Shown piece after piece: positions 52,229 to 61,501 of a DNA stretch of 64,000 nt. The notes under the pieces are model-generated. The model saw only the letters and a list, made by a program, of their open reading frames with translations, made no database searches and was not told where the DNA came from. Within the stretch, counting starts at the first letter, position 1; each line of letters starts with the position of its first letter. A program made the translations under genes and the position numbers. The stretch is from Pseudaminobacter sp040045035 (lineage in GTDB: Bacteria > Pseudomonadota > Alphaproteobacteria > Rhizobiales > Rhizobiaceae): the NCBI RefSeq assembly GCF_040045035.1, contig NZ_JBDZDS010000004.1, positions 342,173 through 406,172 of the forward strand, in the 5' to 3' direction.

Positions 52229-53095
52229 ATGTCGGACTTTCTTCTGCAAACAGCCTTCAATGCCTCCTATGCCGCCAGCTACATGGCCCTCATTGCCGTG
52301 GGGCTGGTGCTGATCTTCGGCGTCATGGGGGTAATCAACTTTGCCCATGGCGAGCTCTATATGGCCGGCGCCTATGCGGTGGTTTTCTTCTACGCAGGGC
52401 TTGGCCTGCCCTTCATGGTGGCGGTGGCGATAGGCCTCGTCTTCGTCGGCTGTCTCGGCATGCTGATGGAACTGGCGCTGTTCCGGCCGTTACGAACCAA
52501 TCCGCTCGGCGGCCTCATCGCGTCCATCGGATTCCTCCTGATGCTGCAGACGGTGGCCGTGCTGGGCTTCGGCCTGCGCAACCAGAATGTTCCGCCGGTG
52601 TCGCAAGGGCGCATCACCGTCGGCGGCGCCTTCCTGACTTATGAGCGCCTCTACGTCATTCTGGCGACGGTGGGGCTGCTGCTGGCGCTGTGGTTGTTCC
52701 TGCGCAAGAGCAAGTTCGGCTGGGCGTTGCGCGCCTGCGCGCAGGACCGCGAAGCAGCCTCCCTGCAAGGCATCTCGATCAACCAGACCGCGCGCTATGC
52801 GATGTTCATCGGGGCAGGCCTTGCCGGTGTCGCCGGTGCGCTGACCGCGCCGCTGGTCGCGCCGACGCCCTATATGGGGCACACGGTGATCGTGACTGCG
52901 TTCATCATCATCATCGTGGGCGGCATCGGCAGCCTGGAGGGGGCCGTGCTAGCCGCGATCATCTACGCCTTCGTCCATACCTTCGTGACGACCTTCTTCG
53001 ACGGCGTCATCGCAAACATCGTCGGCCTGCTGCTGATGCTGGCCGTCCTCGTCGTCAAGCCGCAAGGCCTGTTTGGAGTGCGCGAACGTGCCTGA
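52229..53095 (+). CDS. Branched-chain-type ABC transporter permease (LivH type)
   Basis: The 288-aa permease has seven to eight membrane segments and LivH-type signatures (GVINFAHGELYMAGAYAV near residue 35, then FGWALRACAQDREAASLQGI and GGIGSLEGAVLAAIIYA). It overlaps the next permease by 8 bases. Confidence 0.91.
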   Translation: MSDFLLQTAFNASYAASYMALIAVGLVLIFGVMGVINFAHGELYMAGAYAVVFFYAGLGLPFMVAVAIGLVFVGCLGMLMELALFRPLRTNPLGGLIASIGFLLMLQTVAVLGFGLRNQNVPPVSQGRITVGGAFLTYERLYVILATVGLLLALWLFLRKSKFGWALRACAQDREAASLQGISINQTARYAMFIGAGLAGVAGALTAPLVAPTPYMGHTVIVTAFIIIIVGGIGSLEGAVLAAIIYAFVHTFVTTFFDGVIANIVGLLLMLAVLVVKPQGLFGVRERA

Positions 53096-54107
53096 ACGAA
53101 ACACGATCAGCGGAGCCGGCTGGGCCGGCATCCTCGCTCTGGCGGTGGTGCTGCTTGCGGTGCCGCATCTCGTCAGCTTTTCCCAGCAGGAGTTGCTGGT
53201 CTTCCTCACCATCAACGTGTTGCTGGTTGTCAGCTATCGCCTGCTGACGCTCACCGGCGAGTGGTCGCTCGCCCATGTGGTGATGATGGGCGTCGGCGCC
53301 TATGGCAGTGCGCTCTACAGCAAGCTGTTCGGCTTCCCGGTGCCGCTGGCCATGCTCGCTGGCGCGGTCACGGCAGGGTTGATCGCCACCGTGCTCAGCT
53401 TCCCGCTGTTTCGCATGAAGGGCTTCTACTTCCTCATAGGCTCGTTCGCCGCCGGCGAAGTGATCCGCCTGATCTGGAAGCGCTTCACCGATCCTTTCGG
53501 GGGACCCAAGGGGATCCAGCGCATTCCCGGCTTTCCCGAGATCGATCTCGGCTTCCTGCGCATCGATTTCTACCAGCCTGAGAACTATTACTACCTCGTC
53601 CTGGTGGTGGTGCTGGTGTCTCTGTGGGTACTCTACCGCATCGAGAGATCGCGCATCGGCCTCACCTTCCACGCCATCCACTGGCAGGACAAGCTGTCGG
53701 AATCGGTTGGCATCGACACGTTCGGCCATCGGATGCTGGCCTTCGTCGTTGCCTCGTTCTTTGCCGGCGTCGCCGGGGCGCTCTATGCGCACTATCTCAG
53801 CACGGTCAACCCGAACCAGTTCAACGTCGATACGATGGTCTATGTGCTCATCTGGACCATCGTCGGCGGCACCAGTCGTTGGTACGGTCCCATTCTTGGC
53901 GTCATCGCGCTGACCATCATCGACGAGGTTATCCTGCGCGGCATCGGTGCGGACCAGTGGCGGCCGCTGCTCTATGGCGCGATCCTCATCTGCGCCATCC
54001 TGTTCTTGCCCAACGGCCTGGAAAGCCTGGTCATCAGGGCGGGCGAAGCCCTGCGAGGCCGTTCCGCCTCGGCTGTTACCGGGGCAGCGGGGGCCGCGCA
54101 GGACTGA
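53088..54107 (+). CDS. Branched-chain-type ABC transporter permease (LivM type)
   Basis: The 339-aa permease has about nine membrane segments and LivM-type motifs (LTGEWSLAHVVMMGVGAYGSALYSK and GTSRWYGPILGVIALTIIDEVILRGIG). I use GTG 53088 with GGAG nine bases upstream; an in-frame TTG at 53073 is an alternative. It ends the tmm-linked operon, 30 bases from a convergent gene. Confidence 0.9.
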   Translation: MPERNTISGAGWAGILALAVVLLAVPHLVSFSQQELLVFLTINVLLVVSYRLLTLTGEWSLAHVVMMGVGAYGSALYSKLFGFPVPLAMLAGAVTAGLIATVLSFPLFRMKGFYFLIGSFAAGEVIRLIWKRFTDPFGGPKGIQRIPGFPEIDLGFLRIDFYQPENYYYLVLVVVLVSLWVLYRIERSRIGLTFHAIHWQDKLSESVGIDTFGHRMLAFVVASFFAGVAGALYAHYLSTVNPNQFNVDTMVYVLIWTIVGGTSRWYGPILGVIALTIIDEVILRGIGADQWRPLLYGAILICAILFLPNGLESLVIRAGEALRGRSASAVTGAAGAAQD

Positions 54108-54128
54108 GGCTGCCGGCTCTGGCCTTGA

Positions 54129-54160
54129 GGCGCCTGGTCAGTGAACCTTGACCAGGTGCC
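54129..54160. terminator. Bidirectional hairpin between livM and the repeat-protein gene
   Basis: A roughly 12-bp stem (arms 54129-54140 and 54149-54160, one wobble pair) with an 8-base loop lies where two convergent genes meet and overlaps the stop of the leftward gene. No clear T-run follows on either side, so termination is only suggested. Confidence 0.4.
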
Positions 54161-54512
54161 AGGCGCCACCAAAGCCGTTACCCTTGGTGTCGCCGGGCTT
54201 CTTGTCGCCAGAGAAGCGATAGACCGGCCTGCCGTCATGGGCCCACATCTTCTTGCCGTCCTCGCGCGTGACGACGGTCCAGTTGCCTTCCGGCTTGGCG
54301 TCTGCCGCCGCCATCAAGGGCGGCCAGTTGGCCGCGCATTCCGAGTTGCAGTTCGACTTTCCGGGTTTGTCCTTATCGAATGTGTAGAGCGTCATACCCT
54401 TGACATCGGTGAAAATCTGTTCGCCGGCATGGTCGGCGGTCCTGACCGGTGGGGCTGCGAAGGCCGCCGTGGCGCACCACAGCAGCGCGGCAAGTCCAAT
54501 GACCGTTCTCAT
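54138..54512 (-). CDS. Secreted COG4315-type repeat protein
   Basis: The 124-aa protein has a Sec signal peptide (about 1-20, ending FAAPP) and two copies of the secreted-repeat signature: KGMTLYTFDKDKPGKSNCNSECAANWPP and WAHDGRPVYRFSGDKKPGDTKG. This family is uncharacterised and is found in the envelope of many proteobacteria. The cysteines in the first repeat may form a disulfide. It is a single gene. Confidence 0.85.
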   Translation of the reverse strand: MRTVIGLAALLWCATAAFAAPPVRTADHAGEQIFTDVKGMTLYTFDKDKPGKSNCNSECAANWPPLMAAADAKPEGNWTVVTREDGKKMWAHDGRPVYRFSGDKKPGDTKGNGFGGAWHLVKVH

Positions 54513-54800
54513 GGTTCTCTCCCAACATCGTTTTGACGGAAGCCGATGACAGCTCCCGGTACTGCTAATGCTTTTCGACGCCAGTTTGTCCCACGAGGCG
54601 CTTCATTTGGTGTTCCGATGACTTTGGCGGTTCTGCTTAGGCCAGTGTGATTGCGGAGTTGCGAGCGCCGCTTCCCGACATAGGGTGGCTGCCAGGAACG
54701 ACAACCATGTCAGTCGGGGGAGGGAAGGAAGGAACTGTTAACCATCGGTTCCTATTGCTCAGCAGACGTCCCCATCGGCTGAGTCTTGAGTGCAGAATCC
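54513..54800. other. Gap before the FtsK-type gene
   Basis: This 288-base region holds the promoters of the leftward repeat protein and of the rightward ftsK-type gene. I see no small gene, hairpin or clear operator in it. Confidence 0.4.
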
Positions 54801-57539
54801 ATGCGTGCTTCCAGAACCAATTTATCGAACCTAGCTTCGCACAATCAGGGCCAGGAAGGGCGCTTCGAGGATCCGCGCAACGACGCCTCCCGCGGCGGGC
54901 AACCGCCAGTTGCGCCCCGCCGGGAACCCCGGGTCGAAACGCGAGAGGCATCATCCACCCTCCAAAAGGTGGCCGGAGCCAACGACTATTTCACCCACTC
55001 CACGATGCAGGACCATTTCTTCCTGGCGCCTAACGTCCGCTTCACGCGCACGCCCGAGCGTGAGATCATGAGCCGCCGCGCGCCACAGGACGGTGAAGGC
55101 AGCGCCGAGCAAAGCCAAGTCAGGACGGGTGGGACGGCCCGGCAGCCGGCCGTGATAGCGGCTGCGCCGGCAGCACCGGCACCGTCTGCCAGACCTTCTG
55201 CGCCGTCGGCATCAATGCACGGTCGGCATTCCGCCATGGAAGCTGTTCGAACACCGGTTGGCGACGGTGCCGTCAGGCCTGGCGCGTCGACGGTGACGAC
55301 TGTCAAGGCTCCCTCGCTGGAACGGGTCGTCGAGAAGGCACAGGTGCTGTCGTCCGTGACCCCGCCGACGATTGCAACCGTTGCAGCGCCGCTCGCGCCT
55401 ACAGACGAGCCCGCCTCCCAACATGTCGACACGTCGGCCGATACGGACAATCGCGAATCCACGGGTTGGTCCTATCTGTCGGACCATGCCTTCTTCGAGT
55501 TTGCGTCACCTGCGGCCATCGAAGGGGTTTCTCTCGTTCCGCCCGCCAATCCAGATGCAGTCACGGCAACGCCGGCGCCCGTCGCCGCAGTATCCGTTGC
55601 CGTGAAGCCGCAGATTATTCGCCCGGCTGCGATGGCAGAGATCACCTCGCTGTTCCGCATCATCGAGTGCCATCGCGCCGCGCCCGCCGTGCCGGAAGTC
55701 ACCGTTGTTTCGCCAACTGGCCCGATAGATGTCGAGGCCACCTCGGAAGCCCGCGCGAGCGATGCCGTGCAGGAGATGGAAATCGCCCCGGCTCCGGCGG
55801 AGGAAATCGTCACTGCTCCCCCAGAAGCAGCTGTTACTGCTTCCGTAGTGGAAGTTGCCACCGCCCCGGCGGCAGAAGTTGAGGCCGCGCCTCAGCCGGC
55901 GAAAACTGTCGCAGTCACCATGCCGGTTCCGGTCGCGCGCACGCCTCTGCCTCCGGTCGGAAGCGCAGAGCGGACCGGCGCCGACAACGGTTACGAGTTT
56001 CCCTCCGAAGAGCTCCTGCAGGAGCCGCCTGCCGGACAGGGTTTTTACATGTCGCAGGAGCGGCTGGAGCAGAATGCCGACCTGCTGGAAAGCGTGCTCG
56101 AAGACTTCGGCGTGCGCGGCGAGATCATCCACGTCCGTCCGGGTCCGGTCGTCACGCTCTATGAGTTCGAGCCGGCCCCGGGTGTGAAGTCCTCGCGCGT
56201 TATCGGCCTGGCGGACGACATTGCCCGCTCCATGTCGGCCATCTCGGCGCGCGTCGCGGTCGTGCCCGGCCGCAACGTGATCGGCATCGAGCTGCCGAAC
56301 GAGACGCGCGAGACGGTTTATTTCCGCGAGCTGATCGAATCCGTGGACTTCCGCGAAACCGGCTGCAAGCTGGCGCTCTGTCTCGGCAAGACCATCGGCG
56401 GCGAGCCGGTGATCGCCGAGCTTGCGAAGATGCCGCACTTGCTTGTCGCCGGCACCACCGGCTCTGGCAAGTCGGTGGCGATCAACACGATGATCCTGTC
56501 GCTGCTCTACCGCATGACCCCGCAGGAATGCCGGCTGATCATGGTCGATCCCAAGATGCTGGAGCTCTCCGTCTATGACGGCATCCCGCATCTGCTGACG
56601 CCTGTCGTGACTGATCCCAAAAAGGCCGTGACGGCGCTCAAATGGGCCGTGCGCGAGATGGAGGACCGCTATCGCAAGATGGCGCGGCTCGGCGTGCGCA
56701 ACATCGACGGCTACAACCAGCGCGCCGCGGTCGCCCGCGACAATGGCGAAACCGTCGTCATGCAGGTGCAGACCGGCTTCGAAAAGGGCACCGGCGCGCC
56801 GCTGTTCGACGAGCAGGAAATCGACCTCGCGCCGATGCCCTACATCGTCGTGATCGTCGACGAGATGGCTGACCTGATGATGGTCGCCGGCAAGGAGATC
56901 GAAGGCGCGATCCAGCGCCTGGCGCAGATGGCGCGTGCGGCCGGTATCCATCTCATCATGGCCACGCAGCGTCCGTCTGTCGACGTCATCACCGGCACGA
57001 TCAAGGCGAACTTCCCCACCCGCATCTCCTTCCAGGTGACGTCGAAGATCGACAGCCGCACCATTCTGGGCGAGCAAGGCGCCGAGCAGCTGCTCGGCCA
57101 GGGCGACATGCTGCACATGGCCGGCGGCGGTCGCATCGCCCGCGTGCACGGCCCCTTCGTGTCCGACGCCGAGGTCGAGCATGTCGTGGCGCATCTGAAG
57201 GCGCAGGGCCGCCCCGAATATCTCGAGACAGTCACGGCCGACGAAGACGAGGAAGAAGCGGAAGCAGAACAAACCCCTGTCTTCGACAAGGGTGCAGTTG
57301 CCGCCGAGGATGCGGACACGATCTATGACGAGGCGGTGAAGGTGGTGCTGCGCGACAAGAAGTGTTCCACCTCCTACATCCAGCGCCGCCTCGGCATCGG
57401 CTACAACCGCGCCGCCTCTCTGGTCGAGCGCATGGAAAAGGAAGGCATCGTCGGCGCCCCCAACCATGTCGGCAAGCGCGAGATCCTGCTGGGCCGGCGC
57501 GACCATGCCGGGACCCCGGACAAAGACGACACGGAGTGA
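54801..57539 (+). CDS. ftsK: FtsK-type DNA translocase lacking the membrane domain
   Basis: FtsK pumps DNA during chromosome dimer resolution at the septum. The C-terminal 500 residues are a complete motor: Walker A GTTGSGKSVAIN about 1.65 kb into the gene, PYIVVIVDEMADLMMVAGKEIE, and a gamma winged-helix end (KKCSTSYIQRRLGIGYNRAASLVERMEKEGIVG). The N-terminal 400 residues are low-complexity, rich in A, P, T and V, with none of the four membrane helices of FtsK. Rhizobiales can carry a second such protein beside a full FtsK. The ATG at 54801 has no clear ribosome-binding site; a TTG at 54786 is possible. Confidence 0.9.
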   Translation: MRASRTNLSNLASHNQGQEGRFEDPRNDASRGGQPPVAPRREPRVETREASSTLQKVAGANDYFTHSTMQDHFFLAPNVRFTRTPEREIMSRRAPQDGEGSAEQSQVRTGGTARQPAVIAAAPAAPAPSARPSAPSASMHGRHSAMEAVRTPVGDGAVRPGASTVTTVKAPSLERVVEKAQVLSSVTPPTIATVAAPLAPTDEPASQHVDTSADTDNRESTGWSYLSDHAFFEFASPAAIEGVSLVPPANPDAVTATPAPVAAVSVAVKPQIIRPAAMAEITSLFRIIECHRAAPAVPEVTVVSPTGPIDVEATSEARASDAVQEMEIAPAPAEEIVTAPPEAAVTASVVEVATAPAAEVEAAPQPAKTVAVTMPVPVARTPLPPVGSAERTGADNGYEFPSEELLQEPPAGQGFYMSQERLEQNADLLESVLEDFGVRGEIIHVRPGPVVTLYEFEPAPGVKSSRVIGLADDIARSMSAISARVAVVPGRNVIGIELPNETRETVYFRELIESVDFRETGCKLALCLGKTIGGEPVIAELAKMPHLLVAGTTGSGKSVAINTMILSLLYRMTPQECRLIMVDPKMLELSVYDGIPHLLTPVVTDPKKAVTALKWAVREMEDRYRKMARLGVRNIDGYNQRAAVARDNGETVVMQVQTGFEKGTGAPLFDEQEIDLAPMPYIVVIVDEMADLMMVAGKEIEGAIQRLAQMARAAGIHLIMATQRPSVDVITGTIKANFPTRISFQVTSKIDSRTILGEQGAEQLLGQGDMLHMAGGGRIARVHGPFVSDAEVEHVVAHLKAQGRPEYLETVTADEDEEEAEAEQTPVFDKGAVAAEDADTIYDEAVKVVLRDKKCSTSYIQRRLGIGYNRAASLVERMEKEGIVGAPNHVGKREILLGRRDHAGTPDKDDTE

Positions 57540-57576
57540 TCCGTAGGCATCGCTTCCGGCGAGATCAGGTAACAAG

Positions 57577-57608
57577 GCCCGTCACCTCCCGGAGGTGGCG
57601 GGCTTTTT
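57577..57608 (+). terminator. Intrinsic terminator of the FtsK-type gene
   Basis: A 12-bp stem (GCCCG/CGGGC outer and CACCTC/GAGGTG inner arms, with a U-G pair between) and a 3-base loop are followed by TTTTT. It lies 38 bases after the stop and is well formed. Confidence 0.85.
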
Positions 57609-57684
57609 GCCATGGTGAGGAACTATCGTCGCCGGCGGAAGTTTTTCGGTGCGGTTGCCCAGAAGGAAGCGACGCCTCGCCGTC

Positions 57685-59577
57685 ATGAACACGCCTGACG
57701 AAAGCCAACAGGCTCGGCGCTCGGTCGGCACATCCGCGTCGGCCGCGCTTGGCCTGTCCGCGCTTGGCGTCGTGTTTGGCGATATAGGGACCAGCCCGCT
57801 TTACACGCTGAAAACCGTTCTTGCGCTGGCGGGCGGCCGACCGGCGGCTGACGTGACGCTCGGGGTTCTTTCGCTCGTCTTCTGGACGCTGATCATCATC
57901 GTATCGATCAAATACGTTTCCTTCGCCATGCGGGCCGATAATGACGGCGAGGGCGGAATTCTTGCGCTGATGGCTCTGCTCGGCGTCAAGCGGCACCAGA
58001 GGCCGGCCATCGTCGCCCTGGGCTTGTTCGGTGCGGCGTTGATCTATGGCGACGGTGCCATCACGCCGGCGATCTCGGTGCTTTCCGCGCTTGAAGGGCT
58101 GAATATCGCGGTACCGGCGGCGAAATCCTTTGTCGTTCCGGCGTCCGTTGCAATCCTCGTGGTCCTTTTCGCCATCCAACCGCTTGGCACTGCCCTGATC
58201 GGACGAGCGTTCGGACCGATCATGGCTTTGTGGTTTCTCACGATCGGGTTGCTTGGCCTCTGGGGCGTGCTGCAACATCCCTCGGTTCTCGTCGCCATAG
58301 ATCCGCGCTATGCCCTGCGGTATCTGTTTTCAGGCGATCCGGGCAGCTTTCTGGTTCTCGGCGGCGTGTTCCTGTGCGTGACGGGGGCGGAGGCGCTCTA
58401 CGCCGACATGGGGCATTTCGGCGCCCGGCCGATCCGATTGGCTTGGTCGGTGATCGTCTTTCCCAGCCTGCTGCTGAATTATGCTGGGCAGACCGCCATC
58501 GTTCTCGAGGGCGCGCCAACACAGGACAACATATTCTACCGACTTTGCCCAGAACCCCTTCTGATCCCTCTCGTTCTTCTTGCCACGCTGGCGACGATCA
58601 TTGCGAGCCAGTCGATCATCACCGGCGCCTTTTCCATGTCGCGCCAGGCGATCCTGCTCGGCTGGCTGCCACGGCTCTGGATCGTCCAGACCTCGGCGGA
58701 GGGCTACGGGCAGATTTATGTGGGAGTGGTCAACTGGATGCTGATGATCGTGACTGTCGGCCTGACGATTGTGTTCGGCAAGTCGGACAACCTGGCCGCA
58801 GCCTACGGTATCGCCGTGTCGCTGACGATGCTTATGACGTCGGCCCTGTTGTTCATTGCCATGCGTGAGGTTTGGGGCTGGAGCCTTGTGGTAAGTGGAA
58901 TGGTTGCGGGCTTCTTCCTCGTCGTCGACTCGGCATTCTTCCTGGCAAATGTCGTGAAGGTTCTGGAGGGCGGCTATGTCCCGCTCCTCCTTGCCGCAGG
59001 CGTTTATGGGTTGATGTTCACATGGCACAAAGGCGCCGCGGAGGTCTCCCGCAGACTGCGTGAAAAGCTTGTGCCGGTGGCGCAGTTCATGGAGCAGGTC
59101 AAGGCGAATGGCGTGCCGCGAGTGCCGGGAACGGCGGTGTTCCTGACCAAGACCGCATGCGATACGCCGCCGGTCATGGTCCGGCATGTCGAGCGTAACA
59201 GAGCGCTGCATGAGCATCTGCTCGCCTTGACGGTCGAGATACAGTCGATTCCACGGATCAAGAGCAAGGCTCGACTGTCGATGGAGGAGGTTGCGCCAAA
59301 CTTTTGGCGTGCAATTGCCCAATACGGCTTCATGGAACGTCCGGACATTCCTGCCCTTCTGCGACAGGCTCAAATCAAGGAATGCGGCATCGGTCTCGAC
59401 GATGTCACCTACTATATCGGGCGTGAGACCGTCATCAGCCGCGACGGCGGCAATTGGCTGGCGAATTTTCAGAAGAGTCTGTTTGCGCTCATGGAGCGGA
59501 ACAGCGCACATGTTACCGACTTCTTGCGTGTGCCCACCGAAAGCGTCGTTGAGATAGGCCGCCAGGTTGCAATTTGA
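57685..59577 (+). CDS. kup: Kup-type potassium transporter
   Basis: Kup imports potassium with protons. The 630-aa protein has about twelve membrane segments and the family signatures LGVVFGDIGTSPLYTLK (near the N-terminus) and GDGAITPAISVLSALEGL. A cytoplasmic C-terminal tail from about residue 455 follows. I use ATG 57685; an in-frame GTG at 57649 would add twelve residues. It is separated from the FtsK-type gene by a terminator. Confidence 0.94.
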   Translation: MNTPDESQQARRSVGTSASAALGLSALGVVFGDIGTSPLYTLKTVLALAGGRPAADVTLGVLSLVFWTLIIIVSIKYVSFAMRADNDGEGGILALMALLGVKRHQRPAIVALGLFGAALIYGDGAITPAISVLSALEGLNIAVPAAKSFVVPASVAILVVLFAIQPLGTALIGRAFGPIMALWFLTIGLLGLWGVLQHPSVLVAIDPRYALRYLFSGDPGSFLVLGGVFLCVTGAEALYADMGHFGARPIRLAWSVIVFPSLLLNYAGQTAIVLEGAPTQDNIFYRLCPEPLLIPLVLLATLATIIASQSIITGAFSMSRQAILLGWLPRLWIVQTSAEGYGQIYVGVVNWMLMIVTVGLTIVFGKSDNLAAAYGIAVSLTMLMTSALLFIAMREVWGWSLVVSGMVAGFFLVVDSAFFLANVVKVLEGGYVPLLLAAGVYGLMFTWHKGAAEVSRRLREKLVPVAQFMEQVKANGVPRVPGTAVFLTKTACDTPPVMVRHVERNRALHEHLLALTVEIQSIPRIKSKARLSMEEVAPNFWRAIAQYGFMERPDIPALLRQAQIKECGIGLDDVTYYIGRETVISRDGGNWLANFQKSLFALMERNSAHVTDFLRVPTESVVEIGRQVAI

Positions 59578-59578
59578 T

Positions 59579-59612
59579 CTCCTGGTGGCGGGGCATGAAG
59601 GCCCGCAAGGAG
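59579..59612. terminator. Possible bidirectional hairpin between kup and the Na/Pi gene
   Basis: CTCCT/AGGAG and GCGGG/CCCGC arms face each other with small internal loops at the meeting point of two convergent genes. No T-run is visible, so termination is a guess. Confidence 0.35.
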
Positions 59613-59626
59613 GGATGCCGGCGGTC

Positions 59627-61249
59627 CTATTCCGGAAGAAGTCCGGCGTGTTCGAGGACCGGATAGGCGAGGGCAGCGATGTGCGAGTGAATTCGCCGGA
59701 GGTCTCGCAATATGCGCAAAAAGGTATCGCCTGCTTCGGCCCTGGCCGATGGCTTATGGCGCATACGGGCAAAGTGGGCGTCGGTCGCTTCGCTTTCGAG
59801 ACGCCGCAGCATTGCCTTGCGGCTAGCGAGTTGCTGGGCAGCCACCGGGTCGTTTCGCAGCAGCACCGTCACGGCCAACTGCAACCCATCCATCACGGCC
59901 GCGTACATGGCGTCGATATCTACGAGTTCCAATGGCGAAAGAGATTGCCTCAGGTTTATTTGCTTCAGCGCCAACTCGACCATGTTGGTGGCGAGTATGT
60001 CGCCGACATGCTCGATGTTGATAGCGAAAGTCAGGATCTCCTGGCTGCGCTCGGCATCCTCATCGTTCAAGGCCTCTCGATCGATGTCGGCAAGATACCC
60101 GCGCAGCGCCATGGAGAGCTTGTCGAGTGCCCGATCCATTCGGATGATCTTGGAGGCATCCTTGCGGCTGTTTTGATGAAAAACCTTGCGCATGGCCTTC
60201 AGCATTTCGGTCGCCATGTCGGCCATGCGCAAGGCCTCGCGAGATGCGTTGGCCAGCGCGACATTCGCGGTTTCGAGCGCAGCCTCGTCGAGATATTGCG
60301 GTTCTCCTGGATCAGGTTGTGGCGGCGGATCGGGAAACAAACGTATGAGCAACGCTGCGAGTTGTCCGATCGGCATTATGAAGAGCAATGCCAAGGCGAC
60401 GTTGAAACCGGTGTGGAAGTTCACCACCAGCCGGGCAGGGTCCGCCTCGATCCGTGACAAGCCGGCCACGATCCACGGCAGGAACGGGAGGGTGACCACG
60501 CAGCCGGTTGCGCGAACCAGCATGTTGCCGAAGGGAAGGCGTCGCGCCTGCCGGGATCCGGCCTCGACGAATGGCGGGATCGTGCCGCCAAAGTTGGCGC
60601 CGAGAACCAATGCCAATGCGGTTTCAGTGGAAACGACGTTTGTCGTTGCCAGTGAAACGATCAGGAGCACGATGGCGACACTTGAATGGCAGGCCCACGT
60701 CAGCAGGGCAGCCACCAGCAGTGCGAGAACAGGCTGGCCGGAGAGCCCTGCCATCACCGCGCGGAACACTGGACCTACCTCGAGATCGCTCAAGGTATGC
60801 ACCAGCAATCCCAATGCCAGCAGCATAAGCCCCAGGCCGATTGAGATGCGCGCGAGATTTTTGAGCTGGGAGTGGCGGGCGCGAAAGGCCACGACGCCGG
60901 CGAGGATGAGGACGGGCGCAACCGCCGTCACGTTGAAAGACAGGATCTGGACGATCAAGGTGGTGCCGACATTTGCGCCGAGCATGGCCACCAAGGCGGG
61001 CTCGAGGCCGATGATGCCGCTAGCGGCGAATGATGTCGCCATCATGCCGGTCGCCGTGCTGCTTTGGAGCAGCGCAGTGATGCCAAGCCCAACGAGGAAG
61101 GCTCGTGGACGTGAGTTTATGTTGCGGCCGAGCCATAGACGCAGATCGGTGCCGTAGCCGCGCAGGACGCCCGTCGTGACCATGTGGGTGCCCCACAACA
61201 GGAGCCCGACATAGCCGGCGATCTGGAGAAATAGGAGCGTGCCAGACAT
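59627..61249 (-). CDS. Na/Pi cotransporter family protein
   Basis: The 540-aa protein has two repeats of a Na/Pi-cotransporter (NptA-type) membrane domain with the QSSTATGMMATSFAASGIIG and CHSSVAIVLLIVSLATTNV signatures. A C-terminal PhoU-like helical part follows (about 330-530, with AAMYAAVMDGLQL and SQEILTFAINIEHVGDILA). I use the ATG at 61249 because AGGAGGTGA lies 5 bases upstream; the frame to 61267 adds six unneeded residues. Transport of phosphate is inferred from the family. Confidence 0.91.
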   Translation of the reverse strand: MSGTLLFLQIAGYVGLLLWGTHMVTTGVLRGYGTDLRLWLGRNINSRPRAFLVGLGITALLQSSTATGMMATSFAASGIIGLEPALVAMLGANVGTTLIVQILSFNVTAVAPVLILAGVVAFRARHSQLKNLARISIGLGLMLLALGLLVHTLSDLEVGPVFRAVMAGLSGQPVLALLVAALLTWACHSSVAIVLLIVSLATTNVVSTETALALVLGANFGGTIPPFVEAGSRQARRLPFGNMLVRATGCVVTLPFLPWIVAGLSRIEADPARLVVNFHTGFNVALALLFIMPIGQLAALLIRLFPDPPPQPDPGEPQYLDEAALETANVALANASREALRMADMATEMLKAMRKVFHQNSRKDASKIIRMDRALDKLSMALRGYLADIDREALNDEDAERSQEILTFAINIEHVGDILATNMVELALKQINLRQSLSPLELVDIDAMYAAVMDGLQLAVTVLLRNDPVAAQQLASRKAMLRRLESEATDAHFARMRHKPSARAEAGDTFLRILRDLRRIHSHIAALAYPVLEHAGLLPE

Positions 61250-61501
61250 CGCGGTCACCTCCTGCAACGGCGTGTTCGCTGAAGCTCGGATCTGCGGCTC
61301 TTACAAAGGTCTCCGTTCTGGGGCGGAGACTGGTGCTCAATATCTTATCGCTGCAATCGGTATCGGTTCCCGGCGGCAGCCCGATGAGGCGGTAGATAGT
61401 GAACGCGACCGGGATGACGAGTACGGCGCACAGCAAATCCGTCCAAGTGCCATGAGAGGGCTTGAGCCTGGGGGCAGATCAGTGGCGGCTGGGCGTGGGG
61501 A
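61250..61501. other. Gap between the DedA and Na/Pi genes
   Basis: This 252-base stretch (both neighbours leftward) holds no convincing gene. One frame has a hydrophobic stretch near 61370-61410 but no credible start codon or ribosome-binding site, so I leave it unassigned. The Na/Pi ribosome-binding site lies at its right-hand start near 61255. Confidence 0.4.

Noticed and set aside
55506..57575. Minus-strand open frame of about 689 codons antisense to the FtsK-type gene
   Set aside because: The FtsK motor motifs are on the plus strand; the antisense protein has histidine/arginine-rich sequence without a domain.
61020..61436. Minus-strand hydrophobic frame between the DedA and Na/Pi genes
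   Set aside because: It lacks a credible start and ribosome-binding site and runs about 230 bases into the Na/Pi gene in another frame.
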